Source of the DNA: Halanaerobium hydrogeniformans
GTDB lineage: Bacteria; Bacillota; Halanaerobiia; Halanaerobiales; Halanaerobiaceae
Length of the DNA stretch: 64,000 nt
Assembly: GCF_000166415.1 (NCBI RefSeq)
Contig: NC_014654.1
Span: 310,001-374,000 of the forward strand
Direction of reading: 5' to 3'
In this document: positions 1 to 8,345 of the stretch, in pieces
How the letters are laid out: every line of letters starts with the position of its first letter
How positions within the stretch are numbered: the stretch's first letter is position 1
Notes under the pieces: generated by a model
Seen by the model: the letters and a program-made list of their open reading frames with translations, nothing else
The model's database searches: none
What the model was told of the DNA's origin: nothing
Made by a program: the position numbers and the translations under genes

Positions 1-1
1 A

Positions 2-3000
2 ATAATTGAACCAGATCTTGAAGTGAGTAAGGACTTTGAAGCTGGAAGTTATGAAGCAGGAGATACAGTAGAATATACAATAACTATCAATCACACAGAT
101 GATTCAACAGCAGATGCCTATGATGTTGTTGTAAAAGATGTTATACCAGAGGGTATGAGTTATGTTGATGAAAGTATGACAACATCAGTTGGAGATTCTA
201 ATATAATTACAAGTACAGAAGTTGATGATCAGACTTTAAACTGGAATATTGAAGAATTTGGGCAGGATGATGGTCCAGTAGAGTTGACCTATCAAGTTAC
301 AATAGATGCAGATGTTAGAGGTTCAATAGAACTTGAAAATCAATTTGTAGTAAACTGGGATTCACAGAGTGGTAATGTAGATGAACAAAGAGAATATAGT
401 GAAAGCAGTTCAGTTATATTGACTACTATACCGGATTTAACTGTAAATGATAAATTAACGAATAATAACACACCGACAATTTCCGGTACAACAAATCCAG
501 AACAGGAAGGAAGCACAGTAACAATAACTGTAGACGGCGAAGAATATACAGGAACAGTTGAAAGTGATGGCACCTGGTCGATAGAAGTAACAGATGAGTT
601 AGACGATGGGGATTACACTGTGGATGCAGAGATTACTGATGAAGCAGGGAACAAAACAGAAGCTGAAGGTGACCTTACAATAGATACGGAGGCCCCAAGT
701 TTAACAGTAGAAGACAAAGTTACCAATAATACAACACCGACAATCACAGGAACAACAGATGAGCCGGAAGGAAGCACAGTAACAATAACTGTAGACGGCG
801 AAGAATATACAGGAACAGTTGAAAGTGATGGCACCTGGTCGATAGAAGTAACAGATGAGTTAGACGATGGGGATTACACTGTGGATGCAGAGATTACTGA
901 TGAAGCAGGGAACAAAACAGAAGCTGAAGGTGACCTTACAATAGATACGGAGGCCCCAAGTTTAACAGTAGAAGACAAAGTTACCAATAATACAACACCG
1001 ACAATCACAGGAACAACAGATGAGCCGGAAGGAAGCACAGTAACAATAACTGTAGACGGCGAAGAATATACAGGAACAGTTGAAAGTGATGGCACCTGGT
1101 CGATAGAAGTAACAGATGAGTTAGACGATGGGGATTACACTGTGGATGCAGAGATTACTGATGAAGCAGGGAACAAAACAGAAGCTGAAGGTGATCTTAC
1201 AATAGATACGGAGGCCCCAAGTTTAACAGTAGAAGACAAAGTTACTAATAATACAACACCGACAATCACAGGAACAACAGATGAGCCGGAAGGAAGCACA
1301 GTTGATGTTGTTATAACTGACGAAGAGGGTGATGAAGTCTTCTCAGGTGAAGCAACAGTAGACGAAGATGGCAACTGGTCAGTAGATGTTTCTGATGAAG
1401 ATGAATTAGCTGAAGGTGATTATACTGTAGAAGCAGAGATTACCGATGAAGCAGGGAACACAACAAAAACTGAAGGTAGTCTTGAGATAGATACAACACC
1501 TCCAGGTCTAACAGTAGATGACAAAGTTACCAATAATACAACACCGACAATCACTGGTAGAACTGATGAGCCAGATGGTAGTGAAGTTACTGTTAGAGTT
1601 AATGGTAAAGAATATACTGCTATAGTAGAAGATGGTGGATGGAGTGTTGAGATACCTGAAGGGAATGAGTTAGCTGAAGGTAATTATACTGTGAATGCAG
1701 AGATCACTGATGAAGCAGGTAATACAACGACTTCAACTGGAAATCTAAGAGTTGATACAACACCTCCAGAACTCACAGTTAATGATAAGATAACCAATAA
1801 TACAACACCGACAATCACAGGAACAAGTGATGAGATAGGTGGTACTGTAACCATAACTGTAGACGGCAAAGAATATACAGGAACAGTTGAAAGTGATGGC
1901 ACCTGGTCAATAGATATAGATGATGAACTAGAAGAAGGAATATATGAAGTGTTTGCAGAAATTACTGATAAAGCAGGTAATACAACAAATGCTGAAGGCA
2001 GACTTGAGATAGATACAACACCTCCAGATCTAACAGTAGAAGACAAAGTTACCAATAATACAACACCGACAATCACAGGAACAACAGATGAGCCGGAAGG
2101 AAGCACAGTTGATGTTGTTATAACTGATGAAGACGACAATGTAATTTTTGAAGGTGAAGCAGTTGTAGAAGAAGATGGTAGTTGGTCTATTGATACCAGT
2201 CAGGAAGGTGATTGGTCTGAGGGGGATGATGAATTCCCTGAAGGAAATTATAAAGTTGAAGTAGAGATAACAGATGAAGCAGGTAATACAACAAAAGAAA
2301 CTGGAGAGTTAGAAATAGATTTAACTGATCCAGAAATTGAAGTAGAAGATAAACTCACAAATAATAATACACCAACAATTTCAGGAACAACTGACGAACC
2401 AGCAGGAAGTACAGTTGATGTTATTATAACTGACGAAAACGGCAATACAGTCTTTGAAGGTGAAACAACAGTAGATGAAGATGGTAATTGGTCAATAGAA
2501 GTTGATGAACCTCTTGATGTTGGTAAGTATGTTGTTAAAGTTGAAATAACTGATCCGGCTGGGAATACAGCTAGTGATACTGCAGAACTTGAAGTCTATC
2601 CTACCAATATAAGGGTTAGAAAAACTGCAGCTGAAAAGCAGGTCTCAATTGGTGATTTCATAAGCTATAAAATTGAGATTATAAATGAAACTGATTTTGA
2701 TCTAGAGTCTTTCACTCTTTATGATAAACTACCAACTGGCTTTAAATTTGTAGAAGATTCAGCAGTGATGTTTGCTGGTAATGGAAGTGAAATTGACCTT
2801 GTAACTAAAGGCGAGAACCTCATAAATTGGGATGATCTTGAGCTAGCTGCCGGGAAAAGCTTGGAGCTTAGATATACACTAGTTGTTGGTAGTGGTGTGG
2901 TCAGCGATAGCTATTATGTTAATGAGGCTTATGCTCAATTTAAAGATAAGTTAATTTCCAATGTTGCTGAAGCATCAGTCTTAGTTATTGATGATCCTCT

Positions 3001-3319
3001 CTTTAATACTTCAACTATAATTGGAAAAGTCTATCTTGATCAAAATGAAGACGGAATTCAAAATGAGGGTGAAAAAGGGCTTGGTGGAGTAAAAATTATT
3101 TCTACCACAGGTCAAGTTGTAGAAACAGATGAATATGGTAGATTTCATTTCATAATAGAACCTGGCAAAACTATTCAAGCAGCTCAGACTGTTGTTTTAA
3201 AACTTGATAAGAGCAGTCTTCCCCAGGGTGCAAAGATACTAAGCAAAAATCCGGTTATACTAAAAATATCAGAAGGATTAATGGAAAAAGTTGATTTTCG
3301 GATAAAACAAACTGAATAG
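2..3319 (+). CDS. Ig-like repeat surface protein, 5' end outside window
   Basis: A large, very acidic secreted or surface protein, probably adhesive. The reading frame is open to the left edge (I-I-E-P-D-L-E-V precedes the first possible GTG at 23), so the start lies upstream. Visible order: a DUF11-type domain (about residues 1-135), then eight Ig-like modules each marked by TNN(N/T)TPTI(S/T)G, a second DUF11-like domain (about 860-985), and an SdrD-B-like/carboxypeptidase-regulatory domain with VYLDQNEDGIQNEGEKG. Three of the Ig modules are almost identical in DNA. No LPXTG or transmembrane anchor is seen at the C-terminus (ends RIKQTE), which fits a diderm cell surface or non-covalent attachment. 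The acidity fits a halophile. A terminator follows directly. The adhesin role is inferred from domain type; the domain calls are fairly secure. Confidence 0.85.
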   Translation: MIEPDLEVSKDFEAGSYEAGDTVEYTITINHTDDSTADAYDVVVKDVIPEGMSYVDESMTTSVGDSNIITSTEVDDQTLNWNIEEFGQDDGPVELTYQVTIDADVRGSIELENQFVVNWDSQSGNVDEQREYSESSSVILTTIPDLTVNDKLTNNNTPTISGTTNPEQEGSTVTITVDGEEYTGTVESDGTWSIEVTDELDDGDYTVDAEITDEAGNKTEAEGDLTIDTEAPSLTVEDKVTNNTTPTITGTTDEPEGSTVTITVDGEEYTGTVESDGTWSIEVTDELDDGDYTVDAEITDEAGNKTEAEGDLTIDTEAPSLTVEDKVTNNTTPTITGTTDEPEGSTVTITVDGEEYTGTVESDGTWSIEVTDELDDGDYTVDAEITDEAGNKTEAEGDLTIDTEAPSLTVEDKVTNNTTPTITGTTDEPEGSTVDVVITDEEGDEVFSGEATVDEDGNWSVDVSDEDELAEGDYTVEAEITDEAGNTTKTEGSLEIDTTPPGLTVDDKVTNNTTPTITGRTDEPDGSEVTVRVNGKEYTAIVEDGGWSVEIPEGNELAEGNYTVNAEITDEAGNTTTSTGNLRVDTTPPELTVNDKITNNTTPTITGTSDEIGGTVTITVDGKEYTGTVESDGTWSIDIDDELEEGIYEVFAEITDKAGNTTNAEGRLEIDTTPPDLTVEDKVTNNTTPTITGTTDEPEGSTVDVVITDEDDNVIFEGEAVVEEDGSWSIDTSQEGDWSEGDDEFPEGNYKVEVEITDEAGNTTKETGELEIDLTDPEIEVEDKLTNNNTPTISGTTDEPAGSTVDVIITDENGNTVFEGETTVDEDGNWSIEVDEPLDVGKYVVKVEITDPAGNTASDTAELEVYPTNIRVRKTAAEKQVSIGDFISYKIEIINETDFDLESFTLYDKLPTGFKFVEDSAVMFAGNGSEIDLVTKGENLINWDDLELAAGKSLELRYTLVVGSGVVSDSYYVNEAYAQFKDKLISNVAEASVLVIDDPLFNTSTIIGKVYLDQNEDGIQNEGEKGLGGVKIISTTGQVVETDEYGRFHFIIEPGKTIQAAQTVVLKLDKSSLPQGAKILSKNPVILKISEGLMEKVDFRIKQTE
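509..1291 (+). repeat. three tandem 261-bp repeats encoding Ig-like modules
   Basis: The sequence starting GGAAGCACAG recurs at 509, 770 and 1031, exactly 261 bp (87 codons) apart, and again at 1292, where the following sequence diverges. Copies 1 and 2 look identical; copy 3 differs at about two positions (a C/T change near 1195 and another near 1245). Near-identity at silent sites points to recent duplication or gene conversion, so the repeat number may vary between strains. Confidence 0.9.
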
Positions 3320-3334
3320 TTGAAGATGATATTA

Positions 3335-3367
3335 AGAGTGGGATAGTTACTATCCCACTCTATTTTT
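3335..3367 (+). terminator. intrinsic terminator after surface protein gene
   Basis: An 11-bp perfect stem, AGAGTGGGATA/TATCCCACTCT with a GTTAC loop, is followed by ATTTTT. It lies 15 bases after the stop codon of the surface protein gene. Confidence 0.85.
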
Positions 3368-3496
3368 AAATATTTTAAATTAATATTTTTTAGTATTTAC
3401 ATTAAAAAAGTTGCAGCTAAAAGAGCTGTTGTTGACTACGAATTTTAGATTATAGCGGGAAGAACTAAATTTTTATCTGAAAGAAAGGTGGTAATA

Positions 3497-4324
3497 ATGA
3501 AAAATATCTTAATAACGGGTGCAACAGATGGTATCGGTAAAGAAACTGCCAGACAATTAGCCGAAAAAGGCTATAGAATAATAATCCATGGCCGCAGTGC
3601 AAACAGAACTCAGAAAGTTTTAGAAGAACTTAATATGATTAATTCTCAGGCTAATCATAAAATAGCCTTAGCAGATTTAGAGTCACAAAAACAAGTTTTA
3701 GAGCTAAGTATCAACTTAAAAGAAGCAGAGGACAAAATAGATGTTTTAATCAATAATGCTGCTTTACACAAACAGGAGCTGGAGCTCAATGAAGCAGGTA
3801 TAGAAAAAACAATTGCGGTTAATTATCATTCCCATTTTATTTTAACCCTGCTGCTTATTCCATTATTAGAAAAATCAGAAGATAAGCGCATAATTAATCT
3901 TGCTTCTATGGCCCATTCCGATAATATAGATCTTGATAGGGTCTGGAATCCAGATAATTATGAAGGCAGTCAGGCTTATTATGATTCTAAATTGGCGATG
4001 CTTTTATTTACTTTTAAATTGGCAAAAATATTAGATGACTATGATGTTAACACACTTCACCCTGGTGCGATAAGTACCAAATTGCTGCATCAGGTTTGGG
4101 GTGCAGGTGGAGACTCTGTCAAAAAAGGAGCAGAAACACCGGTTTTTCTAGCCACTTCTGATAGGGTAAAAGGCGAGAGCGGTCATTTTTTTGTCGACAA
4201 AAAGAAAAAGGAAGCCACTGCAGCTGCTTATGATCAGGATCTGCAGGAAGAATTGTGGGATCAAAGCATAAGAAAAATAAAGTACCAGGAAATATTAGAT
4301 AAAATTCCTGACAGATTAATCTAA
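3497..4324 (+). CDS. short-chain dehydrogenase/reductase (SDR)
   Basis: A 275-aa NAD(P)-dependent oxidoreductase of the classical SDR family, retinol-dehydrogenase-like subgroup; substrate unknown. The Rossmann motif TGATDGIG is at the N-terminus, NNAAL stands for the NNAG motif, and YYDSK supplies the catalytic Tyr-x-x-x-Lys. The ATG at 3497 is chosen because it follows the AAGAAAGGTGG ribosome site at a good distance; the in-frame GTG at 3488 lies inside that site. It stands alone between the surface-protein terminator and the c-di-GMP riboswitch, so the context does not show its pathway. Confidence 0.8.
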   Translation: MKNILITGATDGIGKETARQLAEKGYRIIIHGRSANRTQKVLEELNMINSQANHKIALADLESQKQVLELSINLKEAEDKIDVLINNAALHKQELELNEAGIEKTIAVNYHSHFILTLLLIPLLEKSEDKRIINLASMAHSDNIDLDRVWNPDNYEGSQAYYDSKLAMLLFTFKLAKILDDYDVNTLHPGAISTKLLHQVWGAGGDSVKKGAETPVFLATSDRVKGESGHFFVDKKKKEATAAAYDQDLQEELWDQSIRKIKYQEILDKIPDRLI

Positions 4325-4530
4325 GCTGTCTGAAGAATCGAAGTTAATTTTAGCCAGTCAATTTAATTAAATTAGCTATATCTTGTTAGTATTGAGCACT
4401 TAATTTAAGCTAATCGGCTTTATCAGTCTATTTTGGAGCTTTAGCAGTTTAATTGTCGACCTTTCTTTTCGATACTAATACTAGATAATAAACTTCAATC
4501 GACTGGTAAAGCTTAATCTAATTTAAATTT

Positions 4531-4630
4531 TTAGCAGTTAAATATAAAAGCAAAATAGTTGAAAGACTATCACGCAAAAGCTTGAGTCTAAAGGGTTTTA
4601 ATATTCTATGATCGTCAAGCCTGCCTCGGG
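4531..4630 (+). promoter_or_regulatory. cyclic di-GMP-I (GEMM-I) riboswitch
   Basis: The sequence follows the c-di-GMP-I aptamer plan. AAAGCAAA is followed by a GAAA-loop hairpin (ATAGT...ACTAT, 4555-4570), the conserved CACGCAAAAGC (4571-4581), and GAGTCTAAAGG, which resembles the tetraloop receptor. A second helix closes with GCTTGA (4580-4585) pairing TCAAGC (4615-4620). GCAG (4534-4537) can pair with CTGC (4621-4624) as a short P1. A terminator hairpin and the diguanylate cyclase gene follow, so the regulated gene makes the ligand itself. Whether ligand turns expression on or off cannot be read from the sequence. Confidence 0.82.
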
Positions 4631-4637
4631 AATCAAC

Positions 4638-4669
4638 AGCCAGTGCTTTTATTTCGCTGGCTTTTTTTG
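4638..4669 (+). terminator. riboswitch-associated intrinsic terminator
   Basis: AGCCAGTG (4638-4645) pairs with CGCTGGCT (4655-4662, one G-U pair), followed by a run of T residues. It sits between the c-di-GMP aptamer and the GGDEF gene and is the likely expression platform. Confidence 0.8.
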
Positions 4670-4731
4670 TTTATATATGAATATTAATTATTAAAATTAT
4701 GATTTCAAAAGGAAGTACTGGAGGGAAAAAT

Positions 4732-5589
4732 ATGCCCGATAAAAGTTATAATCATAGAAATATTATTGAAAATATGCCTCTTGCTTTTGCCTATCATAAA
4801 GTTATTTATAATAAGGACGATAAAGCAGTGGATTATATTTTTTTAGAGGTAAATAAAAAATTTGAAGAACTAACCGGTTTAAAAAGAACTGAGATAGTTG
4901 GTAAAAAAGTAACAAATGTTTTAGAAAACATTATTAAAGATGATTTTGACTGGATTAAATTTTATGGAGAAATAGCACTTTCTGGAGCAAGTAATAATAT
5001 AAGACAATATTTTGAGCCTTTAGATAGGTGGTATAAAATTAAAGTTTACAGTGATGAAAAAAACCATTTCACAACAATTTTTTCTGATATAACAGATGAA
5101 ATAAAAAAAGAAGAAGAAAAGGTGAAATATCTGTCATTCCATGATGAAATGACTGATTTATATAATAGAAGATATTTTGAGAATGAGTTAAAACGTTTGG
5201 AGTCTTCCCGTAAATATCCAATAACAATTGTGATTGGAGATTTAGACAGGCTTAAAACCATAAATGACAGTTACGGTCATAAAAAAGGTGATAAATTCCT
5301 GATTAATGCAGCAAATATCTTAAAATCAACTGCTCGTACAGAAGATATAATTGCCCGCATCGGTGGTGATGAATTCGCTATAATTTTGCCATCAACAAGT
5401 GAAAAAGAGGCAGAAAGTTTCTGCCAGAGAATACAAAATAATATTAAAGACTTTAATAATGATCATAAACCGGTAAAACCATTATCAATTTCTTTGGGGG
5501 TTGCAGTAATGTCTGACAGCAGTCAGAAATTATGTGATGTTTTTAATGAGGCAGATCAAAAAATGTATGCAAATAAAGGAAGGAAGTGA
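4732..5589 (+). CDS. PAS-GGDEF diguanylate cyclase under a c-di-GMP riboswitch
   Basis: Makes cyclic di-GMP from two GTP. The 285-aa protein has an N-terminal PAS sensor domain (about 10-125) and a C-terminal GGDEF domain (about 130-285). The catalytic GGDEF motif is intact (about 211-215). RTED lies five residues before it and fits the RxxD inhibitory I-site, so product inhibition is likely. No membrane segment is seen. The start at ATG 4732 follows GGAGGG; an earlier in-frame ATG (4699) lacks a ribosome site. The PAS domain resembles the one in the HD-GYP protein at 8346. The stop codon TGA lies inside the right end of the IS605 copy, so the last residues may be truncated. Confidence 0.9.
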   Translation: MPDKSYNHRNIIENMPLAFAYHKVIYNKDDKAVDYIFLEVNKKFEELTGLKRTEIVGKKVTNVLENIIKDDFDWIKFYGEIALSGASNNIRQYFEPLDRWYKIKVYSDEKNHFTTIFSDITDEIKKEEEKVKYLSFHDEMTDLYNRRYFENELKRLESSRKYPITIVIGDLDRLKTINDSYGHKKGDKFLINAANILKSTARTEDIIARIGGDEFAIILPSTSEKEAESFCQRIQNNIKDFNNDHKPVKPLSISLGVAVMSDSSQKLCDVFNEADQKMYANKGRK

Positions 5590-5760
5590 ACCTCTCCACC
5601 TAAATCAAAACCAAGATTTAGAGGGAGCTTTTAACTGCTTCATATAGATTAAAGTTCAACCTATATTACTAGGTCAGTTTACAAGATGTTTGGCTTTTAA
5701 GTTTTGCTCCTAATAGTTTAGGATACCCTTAATCTTGAAGGATTGTCCACAAATCCATTA
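5586..5760 (-). ncRNA. possible omega-RNA region at the right end (copy 1)
   Basis: In IS200/IS605 elements the tnpB 3' end and right end are transcribed as the guide (omega) RNA, whose guide is the sequence just outside the right end. That region is intact here, with a strong terminal hairpin (5594-5628). The guide would come from the complement of about 5570-5585, the end of the GGDEF gene. This is inferred from family knowledge only; RNA boundaries are unknown. Confidence 0.35.
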
Positions 5761-7035
5761 TCTCTCGCCTCTTTGATAGGTCTGAGAATACATTTATCGT
5801 TATGGTATTTACGAAGTATATTAAAACTACCATTCTGATCAGCATTAATTAATAGGCCCTCGTTAGTTTTAAAGAGACCTCTAGTAATTCTTCTGGATTT
5901 ATCATAGTTACTTTTATTTATTTTTTCCAGATCTACTGAATAGCGGCCAAATCGAATACGGTCATACTAAAGCTTACCTTGCGTAATTAAAATTAAAAGC
6001 TTTAGTACATCCAGAAGTATAGCTTTCATCAATTTCAACAACTTTGATACCTTTTAGTTTAGCTTTGTATTCAATTAATTTTTTTAATCTCTGGATCGGT
6101 ATTTGGACAAAAGATTTAAGTTTGCTGCATTGTTTAATATTTTTTATATCTCCAATTACAATAGTTTCTACTTGATTTTCAATTGCTAAATCAACTATTT
6201 TGCAGCTAGCTTTATGGAGATAATCTCTAATATAATTTCTTCTCTTTAATCTCAGATATTTTATTCGTTTAGTATCTCTAATTTTACTGGTAGCTAACTG
6301 CCTCATTCTAATGCTTTGTAGTCTGGCAATTTCTTTATTAAAATAAGAATTTTTGGATTTAATAGTTTTACCATTGATAATATAACAATCAGAATTATCT
6401 TTAAATGTTAGTACAGCTAAGTTATCAAGGCCTAAATCAACTGCCATTATGTTAGATTTCTTACTTTCTTTTGCCTCTTTAACTTTGTAGATAATTAAGA
6501 GATACCATTTTTTAGAGATATGATCTTGCTTTATCTTTATCTGCTGGACAGCATCTAAATCTATAATGCTTTGAACTGCTTCAGGCAGCTCAAAATTAAG
6601 AGCCTTCACATTATATTTAGATTGTATCTTTTTAGATAAGGATAAGAGTAATTTGTTATCTCTAATTCTAACAGCTAAATTGGTAAAAATTATTTCACAG
6701 GAATTACTGTTCATATGTTTAAAATTAGGTGACCCTGGCTGCCCCTTATATTTTTGAGGATTCTTTTTATAATCTTTGAGAGAATAAAAAAAACTTTTCC
6801 AGTCCTTAGCTAACTGCTTTAATGCCTGTTGTCTGTTATGGGAGTGAAGGTAGTCATTATGCCAGTTATTTTTATATCTAGTTTCTAATTCAGTATAGAC
6901 AGCTTTTACATCTTTATTATTTTTAATCTGATAATTGACTGTATTATATAATTTAGAGCAATGCCAGGCTAATTCATTAATTATTACTAATTGCTTATGG
7001 CTTAATTTAGGCTTGAATTTAAATGATAATCGCAT
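5718..7035 (-). pseudogene. tnpB: TnpB RNA-guided nuclease, broken by a 43-nt insertion (copy 1)
   Basis: TnpB of IS605 elements is an RNA-guided DNA nuclease with a RuvC fold. The intact frame (7035 to 5974, 353 aa) contains the RuvC-I Asp in MAVDLGLDNL and continues to DESYTSGC, then runs into a stop. The rest of the family C-terminus lies one frame over (5718-5964): YDKSRR, then RGLFKTN and INADQNGSFNIL, whose Asp is the usual RuvC-III catalytic residue. A 43-nt segment with 11-bp inverted repeats (5965-6007) separates the two parts. Where many TnpBs have a RuvC-II Glu this one has VIGDIKNIKQ. As written, the protein lacks RuvC-III and should not cut DNA. The same lesion is present in copy 2. 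Confidence 0.85.
5965..6007 (-). repeat. 43-nt inverted-repeat insertion in tnpB copy 1
   Basis: TACTAAAGCTT and AAGCTTTAGTA form 11-bp perfect inverted repeats around a 21-nt centre that holds the tnpB stop codon. Removing the 43 nt in silico rejoins SGC to DRIRFGRY in one frame and restores the family C-terminus. An identical segment lies in copy 2 at 44286-44328. Confidence 0.75.
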
Positions 7036-7114
7036 TAATTTTTCACCTCCATCCTACTATAATTATATCATACATATGTTTGCTTGTAAAAGAAAAAATG
7101 GAGGTTTGATCTTT

Positions 7115-7235
7115 ATGAATAGAGACTTAAATAACAATTATCATTCTGTTTATAGTCTACAATATCATTATTGTATCTTCTGGTGGTGCTACTATTGAGA
7201 CAATTAAAAAGTATATTGAAAATAAGAATAAATAG
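7115..7235 (+). pseudogene. tnpA: TnpA Y1 transposase, internally deleted (copy 1)
   Basis: The N-terminus MNRDLNNNYHSVYSLQYH is typical of the IS200 Y1 transposase and follows a good GGAGG site. The next bases jump, in another frame, to VSSGGATIETIKKYIENKNK and stop, which matches the family C-terminus. About 100 residues, including the HUH motif and catalytic Tyr, are missing. The same deletion is present in copy 2, so neither element can transpose on its own TnpA. Confidence 0.82.
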
Positions 7236-7299
7236 CCAATTCATCTCCAGCCAATGCATAGCTTGGATGGAGTTTTCTTGGCAATTTTAGATAAAAAAT

Positions 7300-7395
7300 T
7301 TGAGTTTTAAATATAAAATAATTGCTCTTGTGCTTACAATCATCATAATTCTAACTGTGACATTATTCAGGGCTATTATTATAGCAAACCTTTAG
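7300..7395 (+). pseudogene. possible membrane-anchor remnant of a lost sensor gene
   Basis: A 31-codon open stretch beginning SFKYKIIALVLTIIIILTVT reads like the N-terminal membrane helix of a sensor or cyclase, then stops. It starts just outside the left end of the IS. Coding-like text in other frames follows to about 7500 (for example DITKSSELANNLCRELKIRN). I read this as debris of a disrupted signalling gene; the call is weak. Apart from it, 7236-7507 holds only the IS left end and the ribosome site of the next gene. Confidence 0.35.
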
Positions 7396-7507
7396 CAGCA
7401 GAAAAGATAATTAAGAATATGAAGATTCAAGGATATTACAAAAAGCAGTGAACTGGCAAATAATCTTTGCAGAGAACTAAAAATAAGAAATTGTAGAGGA
7501 GATAACC

Positions 7508-8332
7508 ATGGCTAATATTTTAATAATTGATGATGCTGCACTGATAAGGAAAAGGATGAAAAATATTTTGCTCTATGATGATCACGAAGTATTTGAACTC
7601 GATACCGGCAAATCTATTAGAAATAATTCTTTTTCAGAAGAATTTAGTTTAGATGATATCGATGTAATATTTTTAGATATTTATCTTAAAGATGAAAATG
7701 GTTTCGATATACTGAAATATTTGAGCAAAAATAATCCTGATATCGATGTTATAATTGTTAGTGGTGAAAATAAAATAAGTACTGTCACAAAAGCAGTCGA
7801 ATTGGGTGCTAAAGATTTTTTAGCTAAACCCTTTGACAATCAAATGATACTAAAAAAATTAGAAAAGATCCTTGATAAAAAGGCTATCAGCAAAAGCAAA
7901 AAAAGTCTGGTTGAAGATTTAAATAATGAATTAAGCTCATTTAATACCGACCTAAATCTTGAGTTAAATAGATCTTTAAGATCAGGTTTGGCTTTATCAA
8001 TTATAAAAGTTGATTTTCACAACATAAGCCAAAATGACACTTTTTTAAAAATAAAAAATGATATCACAACCAGCATTAGAGATATAGATAGAGTATATTT
8101 TGTTGATCATAAAGAATTATGTTTTTTGCTTCCATTAACCGATAAAGAAGGCAGAAAAGTTTTTCGTAAAAAATTAGAAAATACAATTTTAGAAAAAGAT
8201 GTTTTAATTCAGTATATTACCTTTCCTGCTGATATTATTGGAGAAGAATCGTTAGAGTTAGATTTTTCCCAGCAAAATGATTACAAAAAAGTGATTTTAA
8301 ATAAGTTGGAGATTAATTTTGATGACAAATAA
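7508..8332 (+). CDS. response regulator, receiver plus degenerate GGDEF-like domain
   Basis: A 274-aa two-component output protein. The receiver domain (1-120) has the acidic pair in IIDDAA, a phospho-acceptor Asp57 in IFLDIYL and the conserved Lys107 in LAKPF. Residues 150-270 resemble a GGDEF fold (RDIDRVYFVDHKELCFLLP aligns with the usual R..D..R.GGDEF..LLP pattern), but the GGDEF loop is replaced by DHKEL, so no cyclase activity is expected. A role as c-di-GMP or GTP sensor, or as a scaffold, is possible. Its last codons lie just before the HD-GYP gene, so the two are probably cotranscribed. No cognate kinase is present in the window. Confidence 0.8.
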   Translation: MANILIIDDAALIRKRMKNILLYDDHEVFELDTGKSIRNNSFSEEFSLDDIDVIFLDIYLKDENGFDILKYLSKNNPDIDVIIVSGENKISTVTKAVELGAKDFLAKPFDNQMILKKLEKILDKKAISKSKKSLVEDLNNELSSFNTDLNLELNRSLRSGLALSIIKVDFHNISQNDTFLKIKNDITTSIRDIDRVYFVDHKELCFLLPLTDKEGRKVFRKKLENTILEKDVLIQYITFPADIIGEESLELDFSQQNDYKKVILNKLEINFDDK

Positions 8333-8345
8333 AAGGTGGTTTGAG

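Larger units (their letters stand above)
5586..7290 (-). mobile_element. IS200/IS605-family element, copy 1, decayed
   Basis: About 1.7 kb, nearly identical to the element at 43004-44707 in opposite orientation. It carries a broken tnpB and, divergently, an internally deleted tnpA. The left end (near 7290) has a subterminal hairpin, CTCCAGCCAA...TTGGATGGAG (7246-7273). The right end (from 5586) has a hairpin around GCTCCCTCTAAATC/GATTTAGGTGGAG (5594-5628). On the tnpB strand the left end follows TTTAT (complement of 7291-7295), also found at copy 2, a candidate target/TAM. No target duplication is seen, as expected for this family. The ends come from comparing the two copies and could be off by a few bases. 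Confidence 0.88.

Noticed and set aside
509-1291. CRISPR-like regular repeats
   Set aside because: Units are 261 bp with no unique spacers and encode protein domains in frame.
340-2445. Several minus-strand open frames opposite the Ig-repeat gene
   Set aside because: They repeat with the 261-bp period and are Ser/Val-rich mirror frames of the real gene, with no ribosome sites.
6935-7198. 87-aa open frame spanning the tnpB start and the tnpA N-terminus
   Set aside because: Only the part from the ATG at 7115 matches TnpA; the rest is the reverse of tnpB and intergenic sequence.
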